Shown here: one piece after another, positions 15,424-23,636 of the stretch
Layout of the letters: each line of letters opens with the position of its first letter
How positions within the stretch are numbered: the first letter of the stretch is position 1
Origin: an uncultured Paludibaculum sp.
Lineage (GTDB): Bacteria; Acidobacteriota; Terriglobia; Bryobacterales; Bryobacteraceae
DNA length: 64,000 nucleotides
Assembly: GCF_963665245.1 (NCBI RefSeq)
Contig: NZ_OY762267.1
Location: 4,126,001-4,190,000 of the forward strand
Direction of reading: 5' to 3'
Position numbers and translations under genes: made by a program
Notes under the pieces: generated by a model
Seen by the model: the letters and a program-made list of their open reading frames with translations, nothing else
Told to the model about the DNA's origin: nothing
Database searches by the model: none

Positions 15424-16463
15424 ACTCCCTTTCGTTGCAGCGGCAGATGCACGCTGAAGGTCATGCCTTTGCCGGGATTGCGGCGAGCATCCAACCAGCC
15501 GTGCATCTGGCCCACGATCTGGTGAGCCACGGGCAGGCCCAGGCCGGTACCGTTTTCCTTGGTGGTGAAGAATGGGTCGAAGAGCTTATCGATGTCACCG
15601 GGCGCCACACCGGAGCCCTCGTCGTGGACGCGGATCCAGACATTGCGGCGGTCCGCGCCGGCCTCCAGCAGGACCGTCGCGCCATCCGGACTGGCCTCGA
15701 CAGCATTGATGAGCAGATTCAGAAGCACCTGCTCCAACTGCTCGGAATCGCAGTGCAGCGATGGAATTTTGCCCTGCTGGCGGCGTTCGATGGTGATGCC
15801 ACGCCGTCCGACGCGGTGCTCCGCCAGGGCCGCGACGTTCTCGAGCAACGGCTCCAGGGCAGCTTGCCCCATTTTGGGCGGCCGGGGCCGGGCGAAATTG
15901 AGAAACGTGGTGAGCAGGCGATCCAACCGGGTGCACTCCTGGCCGATGATGGTCACGCAGCGGGACTGCTTTTCGTCCAGCCCCTGCGCGCGGCCCAGAA
16001 TCTGCGCGGCGCCGGCGATGCTGGCCAGAGGATTCCGGATCTCGTGCGCCAGGCCGGCCGAGAGCTGCCCGATGGCGGAAAGGCGCTCTGCCCTTTTCAT
16101 GGCTTCCGAGGTTTCCTGGATCTTCTGGTAGGCGGCGTTCAGACGCTCGGTGAGAACGCCGGTGCCCGTACCCACAAAGCAGAAGACGACGCTCTCCATG
16201 ATGTGATGCAGAGTGGTGTCGGTCTCTTTCAGTGAGAGAATCAGGCCGCTGCAAAGGCCGGCGGTGATGAGCCCGCCGCGCCAGCCGTCGTGCACGGCGG
16301 AGAAGAGAATCGCGACGTAGAACAGCCGGGGCAGAACGAAGTGCCAGTTGACATGCTCCGTTGGGACCGACGCCTGCAGGGCGGCAATCGAGAAGGCAGC
16401 CAGGACGACGGCTGAGCGTTGCACCCAAACATATCGTGTGTCGGTCACCATTGGGCGGTTCAC
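15420..16463 (-). CDS. NtrB-like membrane sensor histidine kinase
   Basis: A 347-residue kinase partner of the NtrC-like regulator; its TGA overlaps the regulator's ATG. The N-terminal 110 or so residues are hydrophobic with about four membrane segments (SAVVLAAFSIAALQAS, GGLITAGLCSGLILSL, VVFCFVGTGTGVLT) and no large periplasmic loop, so the signal may be membrane-borne or cytoplasmic. The DHp helix has the phosphorylated His in LSAGLAHEIRNPLASIAG. The ATPase domain shows N (NLLINAVEASPDG), G1 (VHDEGSGVAPGD), F (FDPFFTTK) and G2 (GTGLGLPVAHQIV) boxes. Confidence 0.92.
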   Translation of the reverse strand: MNRPMVTDTRYVWVQRSAVVLAAFSIAALQASVPTEHVNWHFVLPRLFYVAILFSAVHDGWRGGLITAGLCSGLILSLKETDTTLHHIMESVVFCFVGTGTGVLTERLNAAYQKIQETSEAMKRAERLSAIGQLSAGLAHEIRNPLASIAGAAQILGRAQGLDEKQSRCVTIIGQECTRLDRLLTTFLNFARPRPPKMGQAALEPLLENVAALAEHRVGRRGITIERRQQGKIPSLHCDSEQLEQVLLNLLINAVEASPDGATVLLEAGADRRNVWIRVHDEGSGVAPGDIDKLFDPFFTTKENGTGLGLPVAHQIVGQMHGWLDARRNPGKGMTFSVHLPLQRKGV

Positions 16464-16574
16464 TTTATATTGTGCCCGTTAGCCGTGCCAGGGAGAACCC
16501 GAAACTCCGGCGGAACAGGAAAAGAGCCGCTTCAGCCGGCGGCCGTTGCCCGTTCCGCGCCTGGCACCGCCCCT

Positions 16575-16613
16575 CCGCGATGCTGACGGAGAGGGAGTCG
16601 ATCAGCATCGCGG
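16575..16613. repeat. Perfect 12-bp inverted repeat between kinase and receiver genes
   Basis: CCGCGATGCTGA (16575-16586) and TCAGCATCGCGG (16602-16613) are exact complements around a 15-nt loop. It sits between the 3' end of the degenerate-receiver gene and the 5' end of the kinase gene, both on the minus strand. There is no T-tract, so a transcript-end stabiliser, attenuator or operator is as likely as a terminator. Confidence 0.55.
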
Positions 16614-16664
16614 GGCGTAGGCGCAATGTGCGGCGCCGCATGAGGCTACCCCCTCCGGCGGCGT

Positions 16665-17060
16665 CTATGCGGCATCATACCGGGCCCGGGCCTCTGCCTG
16701 ACAGGAGGCAAAGTGCCACGCGCAGGCGACGGTCCAGGCGGGCTCCATCACCTCAAAGGGTCTGACAATCGTGTCATAGACACCGGCCTCCCGCGCCTCC
16801 TTGATCTGGCGCGGGCCATCGCAGACCGCCACCACCAAAGCGGGCGGATTGAGGCGCCGGGCGGCCTCCACGGCTCTCTCCCATGAATGATCGGTCACCA
16901 GGATGCCGCCGGAAGCCTGGGGCAACTCCGCTCCGGCATGCTCCCAATCGGCAAAACAGAGGACCTCCCAGCTTTGCTTTGTCAAAACCCGCGCAAGTTC
17001 ACCACGCAACACGCGATCTTCGCTCACCACCAACAGGGGTGGGTTAAACGGCCAGCTCAA
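16665..17060 (-). CDS. Degenerate response-regulator receiver domain protein
   Basis: A 131-residue stand-alone receiver fold with no output domain. The acidic pair after strand 1 is Glu-Asp (LLVVSEDRVLRGELARVL) and a candidate phospho-acceptor Asp is kept in ILVTDHSWE. The switch Thr/Ser of strand 4 appears replaced (VVAVCDGPRQIKEAREAG), and the invariant Lys before Pro is Arg (DTIVRPFEV, normally KPF). It may therefore be weakly phosphorylated or not at all. The start is a TTG that overlaps the stop of the HPF gene, so translation is probably coupled. Confidence 0.7.
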   Translation of the reverse strand: MSWPFNPPLLVVSEDRVLRGELARVLTKQSWEVLCFADWEHAGAELPQASGGILVTDHSWERAVEAARRLNPPALVVAVCDGPRQIKEAREAGVYDTIVRPFEVMEPAWTVACAWHFASCQAEARARYDAA

Positions 17061-17425
17061 ACGGCACCTCCCACGCGCTCAAGGCGCGCCGCGCGGCGAT
17101 GCAGGCGATGAGCGGCATCCTCGGGCCTCCGCCGGCGCAAGGCCTGCTGGATGCGGTAGCCCAAGCGCCGCGCAGCACCATCCACGGCACCGGCGAACGT
17201 CGCGTTCTGCTCCAGGATCTTCACGCGATCCAAGCCGGGCAGTTCGGCCGTAATCTGGCACAGTTTGTCCAGGCCGCCTTTCGGGCCGTTGGTGTCGTCG
17301 AGGTAGACGACCACTTGTGCCAGTCGCGATTCGTAGCGATCCAACGCGAACCCGATCCGCCGTTCCACATACTGCTGCAGTTCCCCAGTCACCTCGATGC
17401 CGTGTGTTCTGATCGACAGATTCAT
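17057..17425 (-). CDS. hpf: Ribosome hibernation promoting factor, short form (HPF/RaiA family)
   Basis: A 122-residue protein with the S30AE/HPF fold: MNLSIRTHGIEVTGELQQYV, then RIGFALDRYESRLAQVVVYL and KLCQITAELPGLDRVKI. The tail is basic (RIQQALRRRRPEDAAHRLHR) as in short HPFs that bind the 30S decoding site and promote 100S dimers or idle 70S ribosomes. A strong AGGAGG precedes the ATG at 17425. Downstream, a degenerate receiver gene overlaps its stop. HPF genes of Proteobacteria often lie beside rpoN; here the nearest regulatory genes are a sigma-54 activator pair, which may or may not be meaningful. Confidence 0.85.
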   Translation of the reverse strand: MNLSIRTHGIEVTGELQQYVERRIGFALDRYESRLAQVVVYLDDTNGPKGGLDKLCQITAELPGLDRVKILEQNATFAGAVDGAARRLGYRIQQALRRRRPEDAAHRLHRRAARLERVGGAV

Positions 17426-17631
17426 GCGTGCCTCCTGCGAGATTGAATGGCAATCGCCGGGCCAATCTAAGCGCACGAAAGATCAATAGTTTACGGACTT
17501 CCCCGGAGGAACTGCTGGCCCTTTTGGGGCATGCGAACCGGGTGACGGCCGATTTCCGACAGTACTTCCGGGAAAGAAATACCCTTTGCGAGCTGGGGAT
17601 TTTCGAGATGGCTCGGAAGTCGCCGATGAGC

Positions 17632-17637
17632 TACAAT
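17632..17637 (+). promoter_or_regulatory. Candidate -10 element (TACAAT) 9 nt before the hydrolase start
   Basis: TACAAT is followed after 9 nt by ATG 17647. No good -35 is visible. If used, the mRNA would start at or next to the start codon. Confidence 0.35.
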
Positions 17638-17646
17638 TCCGGCACG

Positions 17647-19476
17647 ATGACCTCTTTGTTCCTGCTGCTCGCGCTGCTGCAGTCGCCAGACGAAATCAGG
17701 GCGAAGATGGAGCAGGCGATCGGCGGATTGCCCAATGTCCGGATGGAGCTGAACGCCCGGGTCATCGGCCGGTTTGAGCGGCCCGGATACCGCGTGGAAA
17801 AGGTGGTGTTCGAATCGTTGCCAGGCTTCCGCGTCACGGCGAATCTGTACGTACCCACGGCGGGGACCGGACCGTTTCCGGCCGTTCTCGGGGTGGCCGG
17901 CCACAGCGACAACGGCAAGGCCAGTGCCACCTATCAGCACATGTGGATCAGCCTTGCCCGGCGCGGCTATGTGGTGCTGGCCTACGATCCGCCGGGCCAG
18001 GGGGAGCGCCTGGAGTACTTCGATCCGGAGTTGGGTTTGTCCCGCCTGGGGCCGGGCGTGCGCGAGCACATCGCGGCTGGTGTGCAGTGCCTGTTGACCG
18101 GCACGTCCATTGCCCGCTACTTCATCTGGGATGGAATCCGCGCAATGGACTATCTGTTGACACGAAAGGAAGTTGATCCCACGCGCGTCGCGGTTGCGGG
18201 CAACTCCGGAGGTGGGACACAGGCAGCTTACCTGGCCGTGTTCGAGCCCAGACTGGCGGCGGTGGTTTCCTCGTGCTACATCACGCGCTGGCAGGAGTTG
18301 ATGGCCGGCCCAGGTCCGCAGGACGCGGAACAGATCTTCCCGGGATTCCTCAGCCTGGGCCTGGACTTCGTCGATTTCATCAGGAGTTTCGCGCCCAAAC
18401 CGTTCCTGGTCACCTCGGCCACGCAGGACTTCTTCCCCATCGCCGGCGCCCGCGCGACCTACCAGGCGGCGGCTCAATACTACGAGTCGATCGACGCGCC
18501 GGGCCGGGTATCCTTTTTTGAGTATGACGACACCCACGGCTGGTCTCAGCCGCGCCGCGAGGCCGCTTACCACTTCCTGGATAAGCACTTAAAGGGCGTG
18601 GACGCGGAGGCGCACGAGGCGCCGGTGCAGACCGAACCAGAAAGTATGCTTTGGGTGACCCCCACCGGGCAGCTCGCGACCTCATTGGGTACTGAGACTG
18701 TATTCTCCCTGAACCGCAGCCTGGCGCAGAAGCTCTATCCGGCGCGGAAGGCCCTGGCCGCCACGAACCCGGAGGAACTGCGGACGCTGATTCGCCAGCG
18801 ACTGGCCCTGCCCCAGGTGAAGCTCGTTGGGCGATCGGCACCGCCCGGGCGCAGGCCCGGGATCATCACGTCGGGCGTGCCGGAGTCCGACCTGGAACAA
18901 CTGCGGGCCGCGGGCTATGCACTGCGCGTGGTGAATTCGCCGGTGCCACCGGCCGGGGCCAGTGGATACAGTGCCGCCTACCAGGCAGCCGCCAAGGAGT
19001 GGTTGAACGGCCGGTCGCTGCTCACCTGGAGAGTGACCGAATTGCGCAGTGCATTTTACGACTTGGCAGCCGAACCGGATGTGGATCCAGCCAACATCTC
19101 AGTCTGGGGGCGGGGCAACTCGGGCGTGGCGGCTCTGCTGCTGGCCGCCCTGGAGCCTCAAGTGGCGCGAGTGATGACGGAGGACACTGTAACCAGTTGG
19201 TTTGTCTGCACGCAGAGCCATTTGTATTCCGACCTGGCAGAGATTACGGTGCCGGGCGTCCTGCTGGATTTCGATCTGCCGGACCTGGTGAAGGTGATTG
19301 CACCGAGGTCCATTCTGCTGGTGGACCCGCGCACACCCACGGGTGCCCGGTCGCCGGCTATGGAGTATCCGCGGGCGTACGTTGGCCTCTTTGAACGGCC
19401 CGAAGGGTGGCCCGTGATGCAGGCATTTGGCCCCTGGCTGAACTCGCCAGTTGTGCGTGGTCCAGCGCTACACTGA
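17647..19476 (+). CDS. Secreted alpha/beta hydrolase (acetyl xylan esterase-like), tandem hydrolase architecture
   Basis: About 609 residues from ATG 17647, which opens a short hydrophobic leader (TSLFLLLALLQ); longer in-frame starts exist upstream but are not needed. The first half is a complete alpha/beta hydrolase: oxyanion region VLGVAGHSDNGKA, nucleophile elbow VAVAGNSGGGTQAAY, acid region ATQDFFPI and catalytic His in EYDDTHGWSQP. The second half (about 390-600) repeats the fold in degenerate form; its elbow reads ISVWGRGNSGVAAL and no acid/His pair is obvious. Similar Acidobacteriota proteins are annotated as acetyl xylan esterases or prolyl-oligopeptidase-like hydrolases. It is divergent from hpf. 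Confidence 0.8.
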   Translation: MTSLFLLLALLQSPDEIRAKMEQAIGGLPNVRMELNARVIGRFERPGYRVEKVVFESLPGFRVTANLYVPTAGTGPFPAVLGVAGHSDNGKASATYQHMWISLARRGYVVLAYDPPGQGERLEYFDPELGLSRLGPGVREHIAAGVQCLLTGTSIARYFIWDGIRAMDYLLTRKEVDPTRVAVAGNSGGGTQAAYLAVFEPRLAAVVSSCYITRWQELMAGPGPQDAEQIFPGFLSLGLDFVDFIRSFAPKPFLVTSATQDFFPIAGARATYQAAAQYYESIDAPGRVSFFEYDDTHGWSQPRREAAYHFLDKHLKGVDAEAHEAPVQTEPESMLWVTPTGQLATSLGTETVFSLNRSLAQKLYPARKALAATNPEELRTLIRQRLALPQVKLVGRSAPPGRRPGIITSGVPESDLEQLRAAGYALRVVNSPVPPAGASGYSAAYQAAAKEWLNGRSLLTWRVTELRSAFYDLAAEPDVDPANISVWGRGNSGVAALLLAALEPQVARVMTEDTVTSWFVCTQSHLYSDLAEITVPGVLLDFDLPDLVKVIAPRSILLVDPRTPTGARSPAMEYPRAYVGLFERPEGWPVMQAFGPWLNSPVVRGPALH

Positions 19477-21250
19477 TTACTTGCGGAAGCAAGCTTTCCT
19501 CGTCGGTTTGTTTGTCCTGATGGTGAGCCTGCCGTTCTGGAATCAGGCGATCCAGGGCGACGACTACTATTACCTGGCAGCGGCGCAACACGCGCAAATC
19601 GATCCGCTGCACCCTCACCACGCCAAGTATGTGTTCATGGGCATCCCCCTGGACATGCAGGGCCACCCGCATCCACCTGGCGATGGGTGGCTGCTGGCCG
19701 GATTACTCGCTCTGGTGGGCGACATCCGGGAGATCCCGTTCCATGCGGGCTACTTCCTGCTCGCCTTAACGGCCGCCTTGTCCATGCTAGCGCTGGCCAG
19801 ACGCTTCGTGCCGGAGCGGGCCGTCGAGGCCACCTTGCTGTTCTGCGCGGTGCCGGCATTTCTGGTGAACTCCACCTCGCTCGAATCGGACCTGCCATTT
19901 CTGGCGTTCTGGACCCTGACGGTCGCTTTGGTTGTCTACGACCGACCGCGATGCGCGGCATTGGCGTTGGCAGCGTGCTCCATCATGGCGTACCAATCCG
20001 TCGTATTGATCCCCATCCTGGGACTCTACTTCTGGCAACAAGGGACGCTGAGGCGGATGTGGTGGCTGCTGACGGTGCCGGTGCTGGTGATTGGCGGGTA
20101 TCAGATCTTCGAGCGGATCACTGGCAATGAGTACCCAATCGTCGTACTGAGGCAGCATTTTCAAACATATAAGCTCCAGAGACCGGAGGCCAAGCTGCGC
20201 AGCGCCGTGGCGCTGACCGGGCATCTGGCCATCATGTTCACGCCACTCGGACTGTGGGCGCTGCTGCGGAGCCGGGACCGGTTCCTGAGCGCCTGGGTCG
20301 CCATCTTCTACGCAGCCGGGGTGGTGTTGTTCTTCGCCGGATCGGCCCGCTACCTGCTACCGCTGTCGGCTCCGTTTGCGATTCTCGTGGTGCGGCACTA
20401 TGCGACGCGGCCCAGGCTCATCTGGGTGATTTTCGCCCTTCAATTGCCGCTAGGTCTCGGTTTGGCCTGGGTGAACTATCAACATTGGGATGGCTACCGG
20501 AAGTTCGCCGCCGAGGCAATGAGGGATACCGCCAACCGCCGGGTGTGGGTGAACAGCGAGTGGGGTCTGCGCTATTACACGGAAGCGCAAGGCGCCCTGC
20601 CCGTCCTGCGGGGACAGACGCTGCATCCCGGTGACATTCTCATCAGCAGCCAACTTTCCAGTGGGGTCCCGTACACAACAGGCGGAGGGCAGGCAGTGGA
20701 ACAAATGCGAGCGGCCATCATCCCCACCCTGCCGTTGCGGTTGCTGGGCTTGGGATCACGGTCTGGCTACTCCAGCGCGGAGAAGGGGCTATGGCCGTTC
20801 GACATCAGTGGCGGGCCGGTGGACATTGTCACTAAGTCGTTGATCATAGAGAAGAAACCGGAATTGTCGTGGCTGCCCATGGCCACGATGGCGGCACAGT
20901 CGCAGATCGTGAGCGGCGTCTACGATCTGGAAGGGGAGCAATGGCGGTGGACAACCGGCCGCGCGGTGTTCCTGCTGAAGCCGCCGCCGTCGGCACAACC
21001 ACTGGTGGCCAAGATCTACATTCCCGACCCAGCGCCCGGGCGCACGGTCACCCTCACGCTGAACGGCGTGGAGGTGGCGAAGCAGACGTTTGGCAAGCCG
21101 GAGAGCTACACGCTGGAGACCGGACCGTTGACGGCGCCGGGCGATACGGCGACCGTGACGCTTTCCATCGACAAAGAGTTCAGCCCGCCGGGGGACAACC
21201 GGCAATTGGGGATGATCCTCACAAGCATTGGTTTTCAGCCAAAGCCGTGA
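19451..21250 (+). CDS. Polytopic membrane protein, GT39/ArnT-like
   Basis: About 599 residues. The start is uncertain (TTG 19451, GTG 19457 or TTG 19481, all near the preceding stop). After the first membrane helix comes IQGDDYYYLAAAQH, the acidic first loop typical of GT-C glycosyltransferases that use polyprenyl-linked sugars, then about ten hydrophobic segments to residue 330 and a soluble C-terminal domain of about 250 residues. In that domain, PDPAPGRTVTLTLNGVEV suggests a beta-sandwich. A role in transferring a lipid-linked sugar outside the membrane is inferred. Its last 32 bp overlap the convergent GT9 gene, another sugar transferase. Confidence 0.7.
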   Translation: MCVVQRYTDYLRKQAFLVGLFVLMVSLPFWNQAIQGDDYYYLAAAQHAQIDPLHPHHAKYVFMGIPLDMQGHPHPPGDGWLLAGLLALVGDIREIPFHAGYFLLALTAALSMLALARRFVPERAVEATLLFCAVPAFLVNSTSLESDLPFLAFWTLTVALVVYDRPRCAALALAACSIMAYQSVVLIPILGLYFWQQGTLRRMWWLLTVPVLVIGGYQIFERITGNEYPIVVLRQHFQTYKLQRPEAKLRSAVALTGHLAIMFTPLGLWALLRSRDRFLSAWVAIFYAAGVVLFFAGSARYLLPLSAPFAILVVRHYATRPRLIWVIFALQLPLGLGLAWVNYQHWDGYRKFAAEAMRDTANRRVWVNSEWGLRYYTEAQGALPVLRGQTLHPGDILISSQLSSGVPYTTGGGQAVEQMRAAIIPTLPLRLLGLGSRSGYSSAEKGLWPFDISGGPVDIVTKSLIIEKKPELSWLPMATMAAQSQIVSGVYDLEGEQWRWTTGRAVFLLKPPPSAQPLVAKIYIPDPAPGRTVTLTLNGVEVAKQTFGKPESYTLETGPLTAPGDTATVTLSIDKEFSPPGDNRQLGMILTSIGFQPKP

Positions 21251-22004
21251 CCACGCCGGCGACGCGCTCCGGCGGCCAGTCCCAGTTCGCGATCCGGACG
21301 CGGTCCCCGCGCGGAGCCCAGATGGCGGGGTTCGTGGGTCCGAAGACGGCGACCACGGGGACACCGCAAGCGGCGGCCAAATGGGAGATGCCGCTATCGT
21401 TCCCCACATAGACACTGGCGGTCGCCAGCCAGCGAGCCAATGCTCCTAAATCATTGAAACGGCAGGCGAACTCGAGTGGCTCATCGGGACCGGCACACCA
21501 CCGGACCGGCATCGGCAACAGGCCGGCCACGTCATGGAATCTCTCGAGTGGCCAATTCTTGGTTTTCCCACCGGAAAAGGGGTGAATGACGGCGAAGCCC
21601 TGAGGAGTGCGTGGCATGGGCAACCGGGGCACAGCGCCAAGCGGCGCGCCGACCTGCTCCAGGTAGAAGTCAGCGGCGTGGACGGATGAATCCTGCGGTG
21701 GGAGTGCGGTAAAGAAGCGGAACGGCAGGTTGGCAACCTGGGCGCGGAAGTCGTCCCGATTGGCGCCATACCAGGAGACGATGTCGTCAAACTGGGCTAG
21801 GCGGTCACGCACGGGTTGGGCTAGGCGGAGGGCATCAATACCGGTGGAGACGAGCGGGCGGGTGGTTCCTAAGTGTTGGAGAAGAGGGAGGTTGGCGGAG
21901 GGAGCCCAGATTTCCGTATAGTCTGCCCGGAGGGACTCCAGGGCCGGCAGCGAGACGATGGTGTCGCCGATGGCCCCAGGACGGAGAATCAGGCGGCGGG
22001 TCAC
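21219..22004 (-). CDS. Family 9 glycosyltransferase (heptosyltransferase-like)
   Basis: A 261-residue protein starting at a GTG that overlaps the preceding stop (GTGA). Family features are the N-terminal LILRPGAIGDTIVSLPALES, the central HPFSGGKTKNWPLERF and the nucleotide-sugar site YVGNDSGISHLAAACGVP followed by VFGPTNP. GT9 enzymes add heptose to lipopolysaccharide inner core from ADP-heptose. At 261 residues it is shorter than the usual 320-350, the loss being in the middle. It is the last gene of the minus-strand operon beginning with the SurA-like gene, and overlaps the membrane protein gene tail to tail. Confidence 0.85.
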   Translation of the reverse strand: MTRRLILRPGAIGDTIVSLPALESLRADYTEIWAPSANLPLLQHLGTTRPLVSTGIDALRLAQPVRDRLAQFDDIVSWYGANRDDFRAQVANLPFRFFTALPPQDSSVHAADFYLEQVGAPLGAVPRLPMPRTPQGFAVIHPFSGGKTKNWPLERFHDVAGLLPMPVRWCAGPDEPLEFACRFNDLGALARWLATASVYVGNDSGISHLAAACGVPVVAVFGPTNPAIWAPRGDRVRIANWDWPPERVAGVVTALAENQCL

Positions 22005-22465
22005 TGCATCAGGATGGGCAATTTGACTTCGACGGTTTTCGGCGGCAGGCACATCTTGTCGTTGCAGGCCTGGTAGCGCAGCTTGCCGGTGAGATAGCCC
22101 GGCCCGAGCGCAGGATTAGCGGCACGCTTGAACTTGGTAACGATGGAGAACTCACCATCGAATACGGAGATGGGCTTATCCGCGAAATCGTACTTTTCCA
22201 GTTTCGGCTTAGGGTAGATGACCTCGGCGCTTTCGAGGGCGCCAGACTCCCAGGTCAACTTGAAAGGGATCAGATAGGCTTCCGTGGGCGTGTTGGAGTT
22301 GGCGTGGTACCCCGGCCGGATGGAGACCTTCAAGTCATAGACGGGGTTTTCAGTCCGTTTCACGGTGAGCTTGACGGGCTCAGCCACGGTGAGGACACCG
22401 GGCGTCTGAGCGGTGGCGGCCAGGGCCAGTAGCGCGAGACCAGCGAGTTTACCGAAGCAGTTCAT
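22001..22465 (-). CDS. Secreted DsbD N-terminal-domain-like redox protein
   Basis: A 154-residue protein from the ATG at 22465, with a signal peptide (FGKLAGLALLALAATAQ). The C-terminal half has the fold signature of the DsbD alpha domain: YHANSNTPTEAYLIPFKLTW and then LRYQACNDKMCLPPKTVEV, where two cysteines four residues apart form the redox pair in known members. There are no membrane segments, so the CcdA-like part of DsbD is absent. It overlaps the upstream TlpA-like gene by 17 bp and the downstream GT9 gene by 4 bp. It probably exchanges electrons with the TlpA-like lipoprotein. Confidence 0.8.
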   Translation of the reverse strand: MNCFGKLAGLALLALAATAQTPGVLTVAEPVKLTVKRTENPVYDLKVSIRPGYHANSNTPTEAYLIPFKLTWESGALESAEVIYPKPKLEKYDFADKPISVFDGEFSIVTKFKRAANPALGPGYLTGKLRYQACNDKMCLPPKTVEVKLPILMQ

Positions 22466-22985
22466 TGATGTCGCTCTCGTATTCCTTCTTGCTGACGAGG
22501 CCGATGTGGGTGCTGGCAATGCGGCCTTCCTTGTCAATTACAAAAGTCGTGGGCAGGGCGTCGATGCCGCCGTACTGCTGTTCGACCACGGCATTGCCGG
22601 TGACGACGGGGTAGTTCACCTGCTTCTCGGCGATGTAGGGCTTCACAGCCTCCCAGCCTTCGTCGTCCAGAGCGACACCTAGCACCGTAAAGCCTTTATC
22701 TTTATAGGTTTTCTGGAACTCGATGAACCAGGGAATCTCGATCTTGCAGGGTCCGCACCAGGTAGCCCAAAAGTTCAGAATCACAACCTTGCCCTTGTAG
22801 TCGGCCAGTGATACGGGCTTGCCCTCAGCGTCCTTCAAGGTAAAGTTGGGCGCTGGGTTGCGCGCGGTCGCGGGCTTGGTGCTGGGCGGTTTCTCCAACC
22901 CCTTCTGGGCCTGGGAAGCGCAACCCGCCAGGGAGATCACGAAGACTACGAGCGTGGCGGCGCTCCGCTTCCAGGAAGATGTCAT
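22449..22985 (-). CDS. TlpA-like thiol:disulfide oxidoreductase (lipoprotein)
   Basis: A 178-residue thioredoxin-fold protein. The N-terminus has a lipobox with Cys22 (VFVISLAGCAS), so it is probably anchored to a membrane outside the cytoplasm. The active site is Cys77-Gly-Pro-Cys80 (NFWATWCGPCKIEIPWF), and the cis-proline segment is IDALPTTFVIDKEGRI. TlpA/ResA-type proteins reduce disulfides during cytochrome c maturation or act as peroxiredoxin-like reductants. It directly overlaps the DsbD-alpha-like gene, a likely electron partner. Confidence 0.9.
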   Translation of the reverse strand: MTSSWKRSAATLVVFVISLAGCASQAQKGLEKPPSTKPATARNPAPNFTLKDAEGKPVSLADYKGKVVILNFWATWCGPCKIEIPWFIEFQKTYKDKGFTVLGVALDDEGWEAVKPYIAEKQVNYPVVTGNAVVEQQYGGIDALPTTFVIDKEGRIASTHIGLVSKKEYESDINELLR

Positions 22986-23015
22986 TCAGTATGGTCCTAT
23001 TGCCGATTCTATCAA

Positions 23016-23636
23016 CTAGATGCGGAACGCGCCGCCGTGGTGACTGGCAAGTTGCTCGAACCAGCGGAGCCGGGGCGTGCGGAAGCGGGGCTTCAGTGTA
23101 AACTCTTCATGCTGCTGGACTCCGCTGTAGATCCAGGCAGCGCTATCGCAGAAACTCTCACAAATGTAGTCGCGCCACAGACGGGTTCGATCCTGCCGGT
23201 CCTGGGCGCTAAGGAGCCCCTTGCGCGCCTCAGCCGACCAGCCGAGTTCGCCCACGGCGCGGCGATCAAGCTCCTTATCGAGGAGAGCCTGCCATTCCAT
23301 TCGGGCTGGATTGCCTAAGCGCCACCACACGAAATGGAAGATCTCGTGGGTAAGGATGCGAGCCAGTTCAATTGAGTCACGTTTCAGGGACGTATCGAGA
23401 ACCAGTTCCCGCTTTCGCAGGAAACTGGCTGCGTGGACATGCTCCCCGGGCCCATCACCGGAATACAGCCGTCCCCGGTATGCCCGTAACTCATTCTGCC
23501 AGGTGATGTTAACTGGTTTTCCCTCAAAATGAGGGAGACGCAGCAGTTGCTTGGCTACCCGATCGGAGACTTGTAGTCCAAGTACGTGTCGTCTTTGAAC
23601 TGGACGTCGAGATTCTTCTGCATGCCGTCCATCCAC
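23016..23636 (-). CDS. HExxH putative zinc metallopeptidase-like protein
   Basis: Contains a zinc-protease motif HEIFHFVWW within IELARILTHEIFHFVWW, about 100 residues into a frame of 206. A Glu or His downstream (DYICESFCDSAAWIY) could be the third ligand. No named family is recognised. The start is a problem: the only ATG upstream of the conserved region is at 23636, which overlaps the end of the SurA-like gene by 82 bp; apart from that I see no ATG, GTG or TTG before the domain. Either the overlap is real or a rare start (CTG near 23546) is used. No signal peptide is seen. Confidence 0.65.
   Translation of the reverse strand: MDGRHAEESRRPVQRRHVLGLQVSDRVAKQLLRLPHFEGKPVNITWQNELRAYRGRLYSGDGPGEHVHAASFLRKRELVLDTSLKRDSIELARILTHEIFHFVWWRLGNPARMEWQALLDKELDRRAVGELGWSAEARKGLLSAQDRQDRTRLWRDYICESFCDSAAWIYSGVQQHEEFTLKPRFRTPRLRWFEQLASHHGGAFRI

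Noticed and set aside
14569..15525. Plus-strand frame of 318 codons
   Set aside because: It is the complement of the NtrC-like gene.
16555..16600. TGGCAC segment as a sigma-54 promoter
   Set aside because: The matching TTGCA element at the correct 5-bp spacing is missing.
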